Shown one piece after another: positions 37,547 through 47,681 of a stretch of 64,000 nucleotides of DNA. The first letter of the stretch is position 1. Every line of letters begins with the position of its first letter. Made by a program: the position numbers and the translations under genes. The notes beneath the pieces were generated by a model. The model had not been told where the DNA came from. It saw nothing but the letters and a program-made list of their open reading frames with translations, and did not search any database. The stretch lies in NCBI RefSeq assembly GCF_002135335.1, contig NZ_NEGC01000003.1:310001-374000 (forward strand), in the 5' to 3' direction. This DNA comes from Acinetobacter sp. ANC 4470 (GTDB lineage: Bacteria; Pseudomonadota; Gammaproteobacteria; Pseudomonadales; Moraxellaceae).

Positions 37547-38290
37547 ATGAGTTATAGTTGGAATTGGGACGTTTTGTGGCAATCCACAGGTGTCGGTGAT
37601 AGCACCTATTTAAGCTGGGTTTTAATTGGTCTCGGTTGGTTATTGGTTATTGCCATTGTGGCATGGAGCATTGCGATGGTGCTCGGAAGTATTCTCGGCA
37701 TCATGCGTACTTTACCCAATAAAACTGCGCGTACCATTGGCACAGCCTATGTCACTATTTTCCGTAATGTTCCCTTACTAATTCAATTATTTATCTGGTT
37801 TTATGTGGTTCCCAACTTTTTACCTAGCGGGATTCATGATTGGTGGATTAATGACTTAAGTGCCAACACCACAGCATTGATTTCTGCCAGTGTCGGTCTT
37901 GGACTCTTTACCGCAGCACGGGTCTGTGAACAGGTCCGTACAGGAATTGAAGCCTTACCGCAAGGACAGATTAATGCCGGTTATGCAATGGGGTTTAGTA
38001 CCACTCAACTTTACCGATACGTTATTTTGCCGCAGTCTTTTCGCACCATTTTGCCTCCCCTAAGTTCAGAATTAACCAACTGTGTCAAAAACACCTCGGT
38101 TGCATCACTAGTCGGTGTGGCTGAAATTATTTCACAGATGAAAACCATCAGTGAATACACCCAAAATACCATCGAAATTTACACCTTCGTCACCCTTATT
38201 TTCATTGCAATTAATGTCTGTTTAATTACCTTAATGACTTTGCTAGAAAAACGTTTGCATGTACCCGGTTTAATTGCAGGAGCTAAATAA
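37547..38290 (+). CDS. gltJ: glutamate/aspartate ABC permease GltJ
   Basis: I start at the ATG at 37547 (GGGAG six bases before) for 247 residues; upstream in-frame TTG/GTG codons lack spacing. A HisM/GlnP-type inner-membrane subunit with about five membrane segments and the coupling-loop motif VCEQVRTGIEALPQGQINAGYAMG (about 128-151), which docks on the ATPase. It ends in TAATG, overlapping gltK by one base. Confidence 0.88.
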   Translation: MSYSWNWDVLWQSTGVGDSTYLSWVLIGLGWLLVIAIVAWSIAMVLGSILGIMRTLPNKTARTIGTAYVTIFRNVPLLIQLFIWFYVVPNFLPSGIHDWWINDLSANTTALISASVGLGLFTAARVCEQVRTGIEALPQGQINAGYAMGFSTTQLYRYVILPQSFRTILPPLSSELTNCVKNTSVASLVGVAEIISQMKTISEYTQNTIEIYTFVTLIFIAINVCLITLMTLLEKRLHVPGLIAGAK

Positions 38291-38973
38291 TGGAATGGCT
38301 AACTGCATTTTTTAATGATTTTCAAAATTCTGCACCTGCGCTATGGCATGGTTTCAGCATTACTTTAAAAGTCGTGGTCATTGCGACCATTGGGGGTATT
38401 TTCATTGGTACCCTACTGGCTTTAATGCGTTTATCTTCCAGTAAAACCCTAAATTTTATTGCACAAGGCTATGTGAATCTGTTTCGTTCCATTCCTCTGC
38501 TTTTGGTCTTGATGTGGTTCTATTTTGCAGTCCCTTTTTTGTATACTGCAATCACAGGGAACTACCTGACCATGGATACTGCATTGGTATCCAGTATTGT
38601 GGCATTTATGCTATTTGAAGCTGCTTACTTTTCTGAAATTGTCCGTGCTGGTATTCAGTCTATTCCACGTGGGCAATCTGCTGCGGCTTCAGCATTAGGC
38701 ATGAGTTATGGGCAATCGATGCGCTTAATCATTTTGCCTCAAGCCTTTCGTAAAATGACACCGTTACTGTTACAACAAACCATTATTTTGTTCCAAGATT
38801 CAACCATGGTCTATGCGATTGGTTTATTGGACTTTTTTAGAACCAACTATGTGCGTGGCGACCTCATGTCACTACTCACTCAATACATTTTATTTGCAGG
38901 TTTGGTCTATTTCACCATTAGTGTTTTGGCCACCTATGCCGTTAAAAAATTACAAAGAAGGTTACACGTATGA
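38290..38973 (+). CDS. gltK: glutamate/aspartate ABC permease GltK
   Basis: A 227-residue permease subunit with about five membrane segments. The EAA coupling loop is FSEIVRAGIQSIPRGQSAAA near residues 118-137. Its ATG overlaps the gltJ stop, and its TGA overlaps the gltL start, so expression is translationally coupled. It pairs with GltJ to form the membrane channel. Confidence 0.9.
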   Translation: MEWLTAFFNDFQNSAPALWHGFSITLKVVVIATIGGIFIGTLLALMRLSSSKTLNFIAQGYVNLFRSIPLLLVLMWFYFAVPFLYTAITGNYLTMDTALVSSIVAFMLFEAAYFSEIVRAGIQSIPRGQSAAASALGMSYGQSMRLIILPQAFRKMTPLLLQQTIILFQDSTMVYAIGLLDFFRTNYVRGDLMSLLTQYILFAGLVYFTISVLATYAVKKLQRRLHV

Positions 38974-39713
38974 ATGATAACAAAGTGATGATCGACATTC
39001 AGAACGTGAGTAAATGGTACGACAAATTTCAGGTACTCACAGAGTGTAATACGCAAATTCACCAAGGTGAAGTTGTGGTGGTCTGTGGTCCTTCTGGTTC
39101 AGGAAAATCCACCCTGATTAAAACAGTCAACGGTCTAGAAGCCATCCAGCAAGGCAATATCATGGTCGATGGTATTTCGATCAAAGACCCGAAAACCAAT
39201 TTAAATCAATTGCGCAGCCGTGTGGGTATGGTGTTTCAGCATTTTGAACTGTTTCCACATTTAACCATTACTGAAAATTTAACCATTGCCCAGATTAAAG
39301 TCTTGGGGCGTTCTGATGCAGAAGCCAATAAAAAAGGCTTAGCCTATTTAGACCGTGTTGGGCTCAGTGCTCAAGCCAATAAATTCCCTGCCCAACTTTC
39401 AGGTGGACAACAACAGCGTGTTGCCATTGCCCGTGCTTTAAGTATGGACCCGATTGCTATGTTGTTTGATGAGCCTACTTCTGCTCTTGATCCTGAAATG
39501 ATTAACGAAGTACTCGATGTGATGGTCGGTCTAGCCAAAGAAGGTATGACCATGATGTGTGTGACGCATGAAATGGGCTTTGCACGTCAGGTTGCCAATC
39601 GGGTGATCTTCATGGACCAAGGGAAAATTGTCGAAGATTGTACCAAGAATGAGTTCTTTAATAGCCAACGTGGCGAACGTGCTCAGCAATTCCTAGATAA
39701 AATTTTGCATTAA
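38970..39713 (+). CDS. gltL: glutamate/aspartate ABC ATPase GltL
   Basis: A 247-residue ATP-binding subunit of the polar amino acid transporter family. It carries Walker [10 protein letters not shown] (about 40-48), the Q-loop in [12 protein letters not shown], signature [16 protein letters not shown], Walker [14 protein letters not shown] and the H-loop VTHEMGF. The ATG overlaps the gltK stop. Walker motifs are intact. It ends the operon before a strong terminator. Confidence 0.95.
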   Translation: MNDNKVMIDIQNVSKWYDKFQVLTECNTQIHQGEVVVVCGPSGSGKSTLIKTVNGLEAIQQGNIMVDGISIKDPKTNLNQLRSRVGMVFQHFELFPHLTITENLTIAQIKVLGRSDAEANKKGLAYLDRVGLSAQANKFPAQLSGGQQQRVAIARALSMDPIAMLFDEPTSALDPEMINEVLDVMVGLAKEGMTMMCVTHEMGFARQVANRVIFMDQGKIVEDCTKNEFFNSQRGERAQQFLDKILH

Positions 39714-40366
39714 AGCAAAGGGCATTCAAAAAAGCAGATCAAAAGGTCTGCTTTTTTATTGTGATTCCATTATTCGAAAGCAAACAGTACATTACTGGAT
39801 TCTACAAAATGGATGATTGGGATATCCCATTCAACTTAAAAAACACGTCGTTATTGTATTTATATCCCATTTTCTCAATCATTCATTACAGTATACTTTT
39901 ATAAAATCCATTATTTCACAATTGGATTTTTATCGTTTTCCTCTTTTTTAGTTAAATTAAGAAAGAAAAATAATTTTCAAAATGCACCATAATGGATGAT
40001 AAAAACCACGAAAACAGCCTCATCAAAATGCATGATTACATCTCATTTTTTAATTATTTTTATCTTTTAAATAAAATCCCTCAACCTCTGTCATTCAGAC
40101 TTTTAAAAAAAACTAAATTTAATCAAACCAAACTTTTGTATTTTATTGTTAATATTCAGCATATTACAAAAATATCACTCTAGTGTAAATGCTCCAAAAA
40201 AATGCATACACACCAATATGGTGCACTGTCTTGCTTTATATCGAGTCTTATCATTTTTTAGCTGAGCTTAATCAAAATTTCCCTTTCCAAAATATCTTCA
40301 CGAAAACGATCACATCGTTATACTTAACTTTTTTTGTGACTTAAAGCACCAAAACAGGGCCATAAA
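39714..40366. other. long AT-rich intergenic region
   Basis: About 650 bases between gltL and the ammonium transporter. It holds the glt terminator, a 12-base palindrome TGGGATATCCCA (39818-39829) and a hairpin AAAATCCA/TGGATTTT (39903-39930). I see no convincing gene: the only open frame, at 39992-40183, is low-complexity and has no ribosome binding site. The ammonium transporter promoter should lie near its right end. Confidence 0.5.
39728..39757 (+). terminator. gltIJKL operon terminator
   Basis: AAAAAAGCAGA (39728-39738) pairs with TCTGCTTTTTT (39747-39757). Confidence 0.9.
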
Positions 40367-41554
40367 ATGCAAAACATCGATTTACTCTTTCTCCTTCTTG
40401 GTGCAATTTTAGTTTTAGCCATGCATGCAGGTTTTGCATTTTTAGAGCTCGGCACTGTGCGCCATAAAAACCAAGTCAACGCGCTCAGTAAAATTTTGAC
40501 GGATTTCGCCCTTTCTGCCATCGCTTACTTTTTTGTCGGCTACTATATTGCGTATGGACAACATTTTTTCCATATGGGGTCAACCTTAACCGCAGATCAT
40601 AGCTATGACCTCATGCGCTGTTTCTTTCTACTGACTTTTGCCGCTGCCATTCCTGCCATTATTTCAGGTGGTATTGCTGAACGTGCCAAAATGAGCTCCC
40701 AAGCAATTGCAACGTTGTTGTTGGTGGCATTGATTTACCCTTTCTTTGAAGGAATCGCATGGAATGGAAACTTTGGACTACAAAAATGGTTAGAAACAAC
40801 TTTTGGTGCCAGTTTCCATGATTTTGCAGGTTCTATCGTGGTGCATGCGATGGGGGGATGGATTGCCTTAGTCGCTGTGATTTTACTCGGTGCCCGTCAT
40901 GGTCGCTATAAAAAAGATGGTCGTGTGAGTGCGCATCCACCTTCGTCCATTCCTTTCTTAGCACTTGGCTCATGGATTTTAATCGTCGGTTGGTTCGGTT
41001 TTAACGTAATGAGTGCACAACGTCTTGATGCAATTTCAGGTTTAGTCGCTATCAATTCATTAATGGCGATGGTTGGTGGCACCATTGCAGCAAACTTTAT
41101 GGGTAAAAATGACCCGGGCTTTTTACATAATGGTCCATTAGCAGGCTTAGTAGCGATTTGTGCAGGTTCTGATGTAGTGCATCCTGTTGGGGCGCTTATA
41201 ATTGGAGCAGTTGCAGGCATGATCTTTGTAAAACTCTTTACCTACACCCAAAATAAACTTAAAGTTGATGATGTACTCGGTGTTTGGCCACTACACGGCA
41301 TATGCGGCACATTTGGCGGCTTAGCTGTTGGGCTTTTTGGTCAAAAATGGCTGGGGGGACTCGGTGGTATTTCCATGATTTCTCAACTGATTGGCACTCT
41401 TCTTGCTATCAGTATTGCACTTGTTGGTGGCTTCATTGTTTACGGTACACTTAAAGTCATCATGGGTATTCGTTTATCCCAAGAAGATGAATTCCGTGGC
41501 GCAGACTTATCGATCCATAAAGTTTCAGCCAATTCAGAAGATGCTATGTTTTAA
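40367..41554 (+). CDS. ammonium transporter (Amt family), orphan
   Basis: A 395-residue Amt/MEP/Rh channel with about 11 membrane segments. Pore residues are present: D152 and H160 in HDFAGSIVVHAMGG, and the second histidine of the twin-His pair in VWPLHGICGTFGG (about 306). The N-terminal MHAGFAFLELGTVRHKN is typical. A GlnK gene, usually adjacent to amtB, is absent here, so this may be a second, constitutively available ammonium channel. Assigning the symbol amtB would require showing it is the sole copy. Confidence 0.9.
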   Translation: MQNIDLLFLLLGAILVLAMHAGFAFLELGTVRHKNQVNALSKILTDFALSAIAYFFVGYYIAYGQHFFHMGSTLTADHSYDLMRCFFLLTFAAAIPAIISGGIAERAKMSSQAIATLLLVALIYPFFEGIAWNGNFGLQKWLETTFGASFHDFAGSIVVHAMGGWIALVAVILLGARHGRYKKDGRVSAHPPSSIPFLALGSWILIVGWFGFNVMSAQRLDAISGLVAINSLMAMVGGTIAANFMGKNDPGFLHNGPLAGLVAICAGSDVVHPVGALIIGAVAGMIFVKLFTYTQNKLKVDDVLGVWPLHGICGTFGGLAVGLFGQKWLGGLGGISMISQLIGTLLAISIALVGGFIVYGTLKVIMGIRLSQEDEFRGADLSIHKVSANSEDAMF

Positions 41555-41668
41555 ATGCTATTTTGGTTTTCAGCGCGACTCGGAAGAGTCGTTTTTTTTT
41601 GCCTTTATCAATGCTCTACCTATTGCCATAAACATCAAAATAAGCGCATAAAGATCAGAAAATAAAGT

Positions 41669-42355
41669 CTATAAAAATTGCTTAATTTCAGCTAAATTTT
41701 GAATCCTGTTTATAGGCCAATGTTCATCAGCGTAATGAAAACCGTCCAACCAGACAGCACTCATTCCAGCATCGGTTGCACCTTGTATATCATTGATTGG
41801 ATGATCACCAATATAAAGACAATGTTGCGCAGAAATGCCTAATTGACGGCTTGTATGCAGAAAAATTTCAGCATTCGGTTTGCTAATACCGAGCAAGCCA
41901 GAACTAACAATTTCATCAAAATAATGACTAAACCCCAAACCTTGTAAAATGCTTAACCGTGTTGCATGACCACCATTCGAAATCACGGCAAGTTTATAAC
42001 CCTGCCCTTTTAACTCTTCTAATAGATTCTGTGCGCCTTGCATTGCAACTGCTGACAATCCAAATTGCTGAAACCAAAATTGCGACAACTCATCCAAATC
42101 GGGCAAGTTTTTCCATTGCAATTCTTGCTGTAACGCATAAGCCACAGAAGCAGCAATACTCGGATGGGTTAAGTCCTCTTTTTTGGGGTATCCACCATGA
42201 TCAATACGGCGAATAATCGATTGAATTTGATTGATATCACTATGCTGTAATTGATGTTGATAATGATCAGCCAAATGCTGACTATAAGCCACAATACTTT
42301 GATCGCGATGCGTTAAAGTATTATCAAGATCAAACAAAACTGCACGAATCGTCAT
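41669..42355 (-). CDS. HAD-family phosphatase
   Basis: A 228-residue haloacid-dehalogenase-like hydrolase. The nucleophile motif is VLFDLDNTLTHRD (D9, D11). Motif II follows at AVISNGGHATR and motif IV at CLYIGDHPINDIQGATDAGM near residue 180-199. An alpha-helical cap (about 15-90) is of the phosphoglycolate-phosphatase type. It should be a cytoplasmic small-molecule phosphatase; the substrate is undetermined. The neighbours, an ammonium transporter and a porin, give no hint. Confidence 0.82.
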   Translation of the reverse strand: MTIRAVLFDLDNTLTHRDQSIVAYSQHLADHYQHQLQHSDINQIQSIIRRIDHGGYPKKEDLTHPSIAASVAYALQQELQWKNLPDLDELSQFWFQQFGLSAVAMQGAQNLLEELKGQGYKLAVISNGGHATRLSILQGLGFSHYFDEIVSSGLLGISKPNAEIFLHTSRQLGISAQHCLYIGDHPINDIQGATDAGMSAVWLDGFHYADEHWPINRIQNLAEIKQFL

Positions 42356-42726
42356 TTTAAAAATCTACGCAAATTTTACTGGCTAATGTAGCACTGAAAA
42401 TATCTTTGATTATGCTTTTTCCTAAATATGCGTATGACGCCTCTCTACAAAAAACTCGAATGCAGCACTACTTTCCTCAAGTTTTAGCAAAGCCATTCAG
42501 GTAGCACTTAAGTCTCAATTAAGTTTTTGTTGTTGTAATAACACAAATAAAATCAATTGATCTTTTCTATGTACGATAAGCAACGCTTCACTCTTTATCA
42601 AGGCTGCTTCTTGCTCATGAATTTCTGGCTCAGTAATAGCAACTTATTTAGGACAAGGAATCTTAAATAAGAAAAGCGATGCTAAATGCTAACATCGCTT
42701 TTCTATAAATTTTAAATTGTGATTGC
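42356..42726. other. intergenic region
   Basis: About 370 bases between the HAD gene and the porin terminator with no gene seen. It should carry the HAD gene promoter on the minus strand. Apart from the porin terminator it has no notable structure. Confidence 0.5.
42671..42703 (-). terminator. porin terminator
   Basis: GAAAAGCGATG (42671-42681) pairs with CATCGCTTTTC (42693-42703), 24 bases past the porin stop. Confidence 0.75.
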
Positions 42727-43833
42727 TTAGAATTTAAATTCTAAACCTGTTCCCACAACAGGTTGCTTGGTTTCAGCATTGCCACGTTCAAGGGTTAAAT
42801 AACCAGCATAACCATAGGCTTTCACTTGTTTAGTAAAAGCATAATCAAGACCTGCAAAAATTTGCTTGGCTTCTAAATCCGCAGTAGCATTTTTGAAACT
42901 GGTGCTATTTTGACTATATTGGGCTTTTACCGTCCACGCTTTAGCCGTTGGAAAATTATATTCTGCACAGACTAACCAACCTTGAGCATCATCAATAAAT
43001 TCTGAACCCGCAGCATTGCCTTCGGCTTGTTCCACTTCAGAAGTTTGATACAAGGCTTTAAGCGCTAAACCGCCCTGTAAATTTACCCGAGCAATAGCAC
43101 GCATGGTATTTGCTGCTGCAAACAATGAACCACCTGTCACTTCTGGCTCTGAAGCATTAACGAAGCCACGTCCAAGGAAATTACTTGGGATTGCTTTATC
43201 ATAAGCAACACCTGCCACAACAACAGGGCTTTCATAAGCCACTGAAGCCGACCAGGCATCACCTAAACCACGACCTGCTGTTTTAACTACACCATTGTCA
43301 GACTTAATCGCACTTGCTTCACCTGTCGCCAATAATGCATTGACTTTAATTGCACCTGTAGGCAATGCAATTGCAGGTGACTCGTAAACCACAGCATTTG
43401 CGACACGGTTTTCACCCGTCAAAATACCACTTACATCGGCTTTATTCGCGACATAGTTATTAAAGGTATCCACTACACTTGAAAATTGTTTTAATGGGGT
43501 GTCATGTGCACCTACTTTTAAAGTCCCCAATTTGGCATCTTTTAAACCGACAAAACGGTTCCGCTTCGCCCAGTCACTTCCTTCACCATCGGCATTAAAT
43601 GCCCATTCAATCGCATAAACTGCATTTAAGCGTTCAGTGAGCTTTTCTTCACCCTTAATCCCGATAAAAGAACTATTGGAACTAATTTCCCAAACATCAC
43701 GGTCGGACTTGATCGCGTTATCTTCTGGTAAATAGTCCAAACTTGCGTCGATTTCCCCATATAAGGTCGGTGCTGCAAAAGTTGATCCTGCTAATAGACT
43801 TAAAGCAATTGCGATTGCTAATTTAGTTTTCAT
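42727..43833 (-). CDS. outer-membrane porin
   Basis: A 368-residue outer-membrane beta-barrel of the Gram-negative porin family (PF13609-type). A signal peptide with cleavage after TFA (residue 20) is followed by APTLYGEIDASLDYL, the usual first strand, with the alternating strands and short turns expected of a 16-strand trimeric porin. The C-terminus ends GLEFKF, a terminal phenylalanine required for assembly. It belongs to the general porins found in many Acinetobacter genomes and is not OmpA. Substrate selectivity is unknown. It is transcribed alone on the minus strand. Confidence 0.85.
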   Translation of the reverse strand: MKTKLAIAIALSLLAGSTFAAPTLYGEIDASLDYLPEDNAIKSDRDVWEISSNSSFIGIKGEEKLTERLNAVYAIEWAFNADGEGSDWAKRNRFVGLKDAKLGTLKVGAHDTPLKQFSSVVDTFNNYVANKADVSGILTGENRVANAVVYESPAIALPTGAIKVNALLATGEASAIKSDNGVVKTAGRGLGDAWSASVAYESPVVVAGVAYDKAIPSNFLGRGFVNASEPEVTGGSLFAAANTMRAIARVNLQGGLALKALYQTSEVEQAEGNAAGSEFIDDAQGWLVCAEYNFPTAKAWTVKAQYSQNSTSFKNATADLEAKQIFAGLDYAFTKQVKAYGYAGYLTLERGNAETKQPVVGTGLEFKF

Positions 43834-44092
43834 TTATAAATACCCCTAAGTTATTCTGTAACAGATGTTACTGTTTAGAAATATTTAAAAAAATGATTTA
43901 AATTTTATTAACTTATCTTATTTAATCATTAGATTTTTAATGCATATTAAATTGAATTAATCAGCTTTTACACAATAGCGCACTTGAATGAATCATTTTT
44001 CAATAATTAAAAACCAAATATTTCCACTATTTTTCAATCTTTTAAAATCAGATGATGAGTGATGTAACATCGTTAAAATTAAACCAATTAAA

Positions 44093-45340
44093 TTATGAAA
44101 TATTCTTTTTCCATTTAAGAATAGGCAATAAACAAATCAGCGCTAACAAGGTTATACCCGTTAAATAGTCAGCATAGCCCCATAGATCTCCGAATATGCC
44201 ACTCAGGCTATAAAGCCCCCCACTGACCGTCGCCAGCAGTGCGACTTGAAAGGTAAAATCTGTGCCTGCCAAATGTTTACGGCTATATTGCATCACTAAA
44301 GTCAGCATAATGACCAATAACATGGCTGAAATCATATCTTCGAAGGCATTAATCAAATAAATGATCCACGTCTCTATATGGCGTTTTGCTTCATACTGAA
44401 AAGCTAACCACGTGTAGGCAACTAAACTCAAAATTTTCAATACAGAAAAACTCAATAGTGCATTCGCACGAGACATATATTTCAGGCTAATTCCGGCAAT
44501 ACCGGCCCCAATCAATGCAGCCAATGCGCCAAGCATGGTCACATAAATGCCAATTTGTGAAAATGTCAGCCCCAGATCAATCATTAAAGGTTTCAGTAAA
44601 GGCCCTGACAAACCATCGGTAATTTTAAAGGTCATCAGTACCACTAACCATAAAGCCAAATGACGGGTTTGATGAAAATAAGACACATAATCTTTGACTT
44701 TGCTCCAGCTAAATACGCCTTGATCGGCCACGTGCTGAGAAGTTTTGAAGCGTGTCGGTTCTTTAAAACATAGAATGGGTAATGTGTTTAATAGAACAAG
44801 TCCTGCCAAAACTAAAAAAGTATTTTGCCAATCCAAGCCATCCAGCGCCCATAAAATAGCACCGCCACCGACAATAAAACCTAAGCGTGAACCGACCACC
44901 TGAAAGGTATTTCCCCAGTGCTGCTGCTCGTTTTTTAAAATATTCACCGCCAAGCCATCGGTAGCAATGTCTTGTGTTGCACCCACTAAATTCATACTGA
45001 GCAGAGCGACAAAAAAAGCCAACAAATACAGTGGTTCATTTAAAGCCTGTATGGGTAAAAAAGATAAGCCAATGAGCACAATCACACTCAACAACTGAGT
45101 TGGAATAATCCAGCTCCGATAATGTCCAAAGGCTGAATAACCAAAATGATCGACCAAAGGTGCCCATAAAATTTTAATTGACCATGGCAACATCAATAAG
45201 CCAAAACCACCGATATGTGCCAATGAAACGCCTTGTGCACGTAAAATCACAGGTAAAGCATGGGTCATAAAGCCAACAGGTAAGCCTTGTGCCCAATATA
45301 AAGAGAACAACAATAGATAAATATTACGTGTACTTGGCAT
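44093..45340 (-). CDS. AmpG-like MFS transporter
   Basis: A 415-residue protein with about 12 membrane segments and the AmpG/PAT-type start LLLFSLYWAQGLPVGFMTHALPVILRAQGVS, then PWSIKILWAPLVDH (about 51-64), a family hallmark. NLVGATQDIATDGLAV lies near residue 116-131. AmpG imports muropeptides (GlcNAc-anhydro-MurNAc peptides) for recycling in E. coli; the closest relatives here may differ, so I do not use the gene symbol. It diverges from the acyltransferase gene with about 145 bases between start codons. Confidence 0.75.
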   Translation of the reverse strand: MPSTRNIYLLLFSLYWAQGLPVGFMTHALPVILRAQGVSLAHIGGFGLLMLPWSIKILWAPLVDHFGYSAFGHYRSWIIPTQLLSVIVLIGLSFLPIQALNEPLYLLAFFVALLSMNLVGATQDIATDGLAVNILKNEQQHWGNTFQVVGSRLGFIVGGGAILWALDGLDWQNTFLVLAGLVLLNTLPILCFKEPTRFKTSQHVADQGVFSWSKVKDYVSYFHQTRHLALWLVVLMTFKITDGLSGPLLKPLMIDLGLTFSQIGIYVTMLGALAALIGAGIAGISLKYMSRANALLSFSVLKILSLVAYTWLAFQYEAKRHIETWIIYLINAFEDMISAMLLVIMLTLVMQYSRKHLAGTDFTFQVALLATVSGGLYSLSGIFGDLWGYADYLTGITLLALICLLPILKWKKNIS

Positions 45341-45486
45341 AGTCTGCCCTTATGATCAAATCTAGATTGATGATTGTTATCAAACCAGCAGAAGTATGCT
45401 TTATATTTTGCCAATGAATCTTATTTTACAAAAGCTTAACATAGTTAAAACACAATAAATTTTTGACAGGAAGTTCAATAAAAACA

Positions 45487-46110
45487 ATGTCAGCATATTT
45501 CCCAACATTACCAGATCAGGTGCCTTCGCGCGGTCACAGTTTGACTCGAAATATTTTTAAAAGCATATTTCTTGCTCAAGGTTGGCATTTTGAGGGTGAA
45601 TTTCCAAACTTGCCTAAAGCAGTGGCGATTATTTCCCCACATACGTCAAATATAGATGCTTGGCATGGGTTTACTGCTTTATTAGGACTGGGCATTAAAA
45701 TTACCATTTTTGGCAAACATACTTTATTTAACACACCACTTAAACCCTTACTGAAATGGATTGGCGTCATTCCAGTACAACGTAATGCCAAACACGGATT
45801 AACCCAGCAAATTATCAACTTCATTAATAGCCAAGATCAAATTTGGGTCGGTATGGCACCTGAAGGTACACGTAAACAGGCGGAGACCATTAAAAGTGGG
45901 TTTTATCGTATTGCTGTGGGCGCGCATATCCCCATTGTGATATTTTCGTTTGATTATGCGCACAAGACCATTCACTGCTTAGGTGTATTTAAACCTACTG
46001 GAGATTATGAACATGATTTAGAACAAATTTTGAGTCTATATGTCGGTAAATTCTCTCCCAAAAACCCGAACTGGTTAGCTAAACCGTTACAAAATCGTAT
46101 ACAAAAATAG
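45487..46110 (+). CDS. 1-acylglycerol-3-phosphate-O-acyltransferase-like protein
   Basis: I start at the ATG at 45487 for 207 residues, with AGGAAG upstream. It is a PlsC/LPLAT-family acyltransferase with the catalytic HX4D motif in PHTSNIDAW (H52, D57) and substrate-binding PEGTR (125-129). It lacks strong membrane segments, as in some short cytoplasmic-facing PlsC paralogs, and may act on lysophospholipids or another acyl acceptor. Confidence 0.82.
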   Translation: MSAYFPTLPDQVPSRGHSLTRNIFKSIFLAQGWHFEGEFPNLPKAVAIISPHTSNIDAWHGFTALLGLGIKITIFGKHTLFNTPLKPLLKWIGVIPVQRNAKHGLTQQIINFINSQDQIWVGMAPEGTRKQAETIKSGFYRIAVGAHIPIVIFSFDYAHKTIHCLGVFKPTGDYEHDLEQILSLYVGKFSPKNPNWLAKPLQNRIQK

Positions 46111-46179
46111 CTAGTTAAAATAACCATAATCTGCTGTTATACGCGCAACTTTTTGTCTATTTGATGTCCAATTCCAACT

Positions 46180-47097
46180 ATGAAATTTGTACAATATTCT
46201 TTAATTGGTCTACTTGGACTCAGTCTGATGGGCTGTGATAAAGCCGTAAAAACACAACCCCAAACCAGCACTATAAAAGCACGCGAACCCGTGATTGCAA
46301 TTGCTCTAGGTGGCGGTGGTGCCAAAGGTTTTGCCCATATTGGGGTGCTTAAAGTTTTAGAATCGCATGGCATTAAACCGAAAATTGTGACAGGCACCAG
46401 TGCGGGTAGTTTTGTCGGCAGTATTTATGCCAGCGGTAAAACACCATTCCAATTACAACAAATTGCCCTGAGCTTAAAAGAATCTGATATTCGTGATTTA
46501 ACCTTAAACAGTCAAGGCATTGTGCAAGGTCAAAAATTGCAAAACTATGTCAACAAGCACATTGCCAACAAACCAATTGAACAGTTTCCCATTCGTTTTG
46601 CAGCCGTAGCTACTCGTTTAGACAATGGACGTAAAGCTGAATTTATTAAAGGTAATGCGGGGCAAGCCGTTCGCGCATCATGCAGTATCCCCAATGTATT
46701 CGTCCCTGCCACGATTGGTGGAACCAAATATGTGGATGGCGGTTTAGTCAGCCCAATTCCAGTAAAAACAGCTAAAGCAATGGGTGCAGATATTGTCATT
46801 GCAGTCGATATTTCTGCCCGTCCTGTTGGTGACAAACCACTAAATATGTGGGGCTTACTGGATCAAACCATTAATATTATGGGACAACAAAGTATTAATG
46901 AAGAACTGAGTCAAGCTACGATTGTGATTCAACCCAAAGTAGGACATTTAGGGACTTTGGATTTAAAAGCCAGTAATCAGTCCATCCTTGAAGGTGAAAA
47001 AGCCACTCAACTGAAAATCCGCGCCATTGAAAAAGTGATTACCGATTTTAAAAGGTCTCCAGCCGCGTTCAAACCTGCGCCAAAAGCCAAAATTTAA
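46180..47097 (+). CDS. patatin-like phospholipase lipoprotein
   Basis: A 305-residue lipoprotein with the lipobox LMGC (C19). Patatin features are GGGGAKGFAHIGVLKVLE (44-61), the nucleophile elbow GTSAGS (S74) and the catalytic aspartate in VDGGL (D186). It resembles RssA/NTE-type serine hydrolases and probably cleaves phospholipids or lysophospholipids in the periplasm or outer membrane inner leaflet. It lies 70 bases after the acyltransferase gene, so the two may act on the same lipid pool, as inference. Confidence 0.85.
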   Translation: MKFVQYSLIGLLGLSLMGCDKAVKTQPQTSTIKAREPVIAIALGGGGAKGFAHIGVLKVLESHGIKPKIVTGTSAGSFVGSIYASGKTPFQLQQIALSLKESDIRDLTLNSQGIVQGQKLQNYVNKHIANKPIEQFPIRFAAVATRLDNGRKAEFIKGNAGQAVRASCSIPNVFVPATIGGTKYVDGGLVSPIPVKTAKAMGADIVIAVDISARPVGDKPLNMWGLLDQTINIMGQQSINEELSQATIVIQPKVGHLGTLDLKASNQSILEGEKATQLKIRAIEKVITDFKRSPAAFKPAPKAKI

Positions 47098-47195
47098 AAA
47101 AGATGTTTTTTTAATACTCAAAGACTTACTCATCTGCTAAATTGATATAGACGCATGGTTATCTATATCAATTTTAACAATACACGAGTAGATGT

Positions 47196-47672
47196 ATGGA
47201 ATTTGCTTTCGAACCTTGGCATTGGTTTGTATTGGGTGTTTTGCTCATTCTTTCTGAATTAGTACTACCCGCTTTTGCTGCACTATGGTTTGGCATCGCA
47301 GCCATCATGGTGGGTGTTTTACTCTGGATGTTCCCGATGATGGGCTTTACGACTCAGCTTGTCACGTGGATTATCTTATCTATACTTTGCACTTTACTTT
47401 GGTTTAAATTTATTAAGCCACTTTCAACCGATAAAACCAAAGCAGGTTTATCTCGCGAAGCGACCATTGGTCAAGTTGGTATGGTCATTCAAATCAATAT
47501 GGAACACGATTTAATTACGGTACGTTTCCCGATGCCTGTTTTGGGCTCTGACGAATGGAACTGCCGTGTTTTAGAACCCGTTCAGGTGGGTGATCGTGTA
47601 CGCGTGGTCGATATTCTCGGCAATGATCTCGTGGTTAAACCACACAATTCACATAATGAAAATATAAAGTGA
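47196..47672 (+). CDS. NfeD-family membrane protein
   Basis: A 158-residue protein with two to four membrane segments (about 10-85) followed by a soluble beta domain (about 95-150, IGQVGMVIQINMEHDLITVRF) of OB-fold type. This is the short NfeD form without a protease domain. It sits 9 bases upstream of the SPFH gene, and NfeD/stomatin gene pairing is conserved across bacteria; the pair probably forms a membrane microdomain complex. Confidence 0.88.
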   Translation: MEFAFEPWHWFVLGVLLILSELVLPAFAALWFGIAAIMVGVLLWMFPMMGFTTQLVTWIILSILCTLLWFKFIKPLSTDKTKAGLSREATIGQVGMVIQINMEHDLITVRFPMPVLGSDEWNCRVLEPVQVGDRVRVVDILGNDLVVKPHNSHNENIK

Positions 47673-47681
47673 GGAAATAAC

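Noticed and set aside
39992..40183. 63-residue open frame in the gltL-amt gap
   Set aside because: Lys/Phe/Ile-rich composition reflecting AT content, no ribosome binding site and no recognisable domain.
40219..40234. Sigma-54-like site TGGTGCACTGTCTTGC upstream of the ammonium transporter
   Set aside because: The GG and GC dinucleotides are 11 bases apart instead of the required 10, and no enhancer-binding gene or site was seen.
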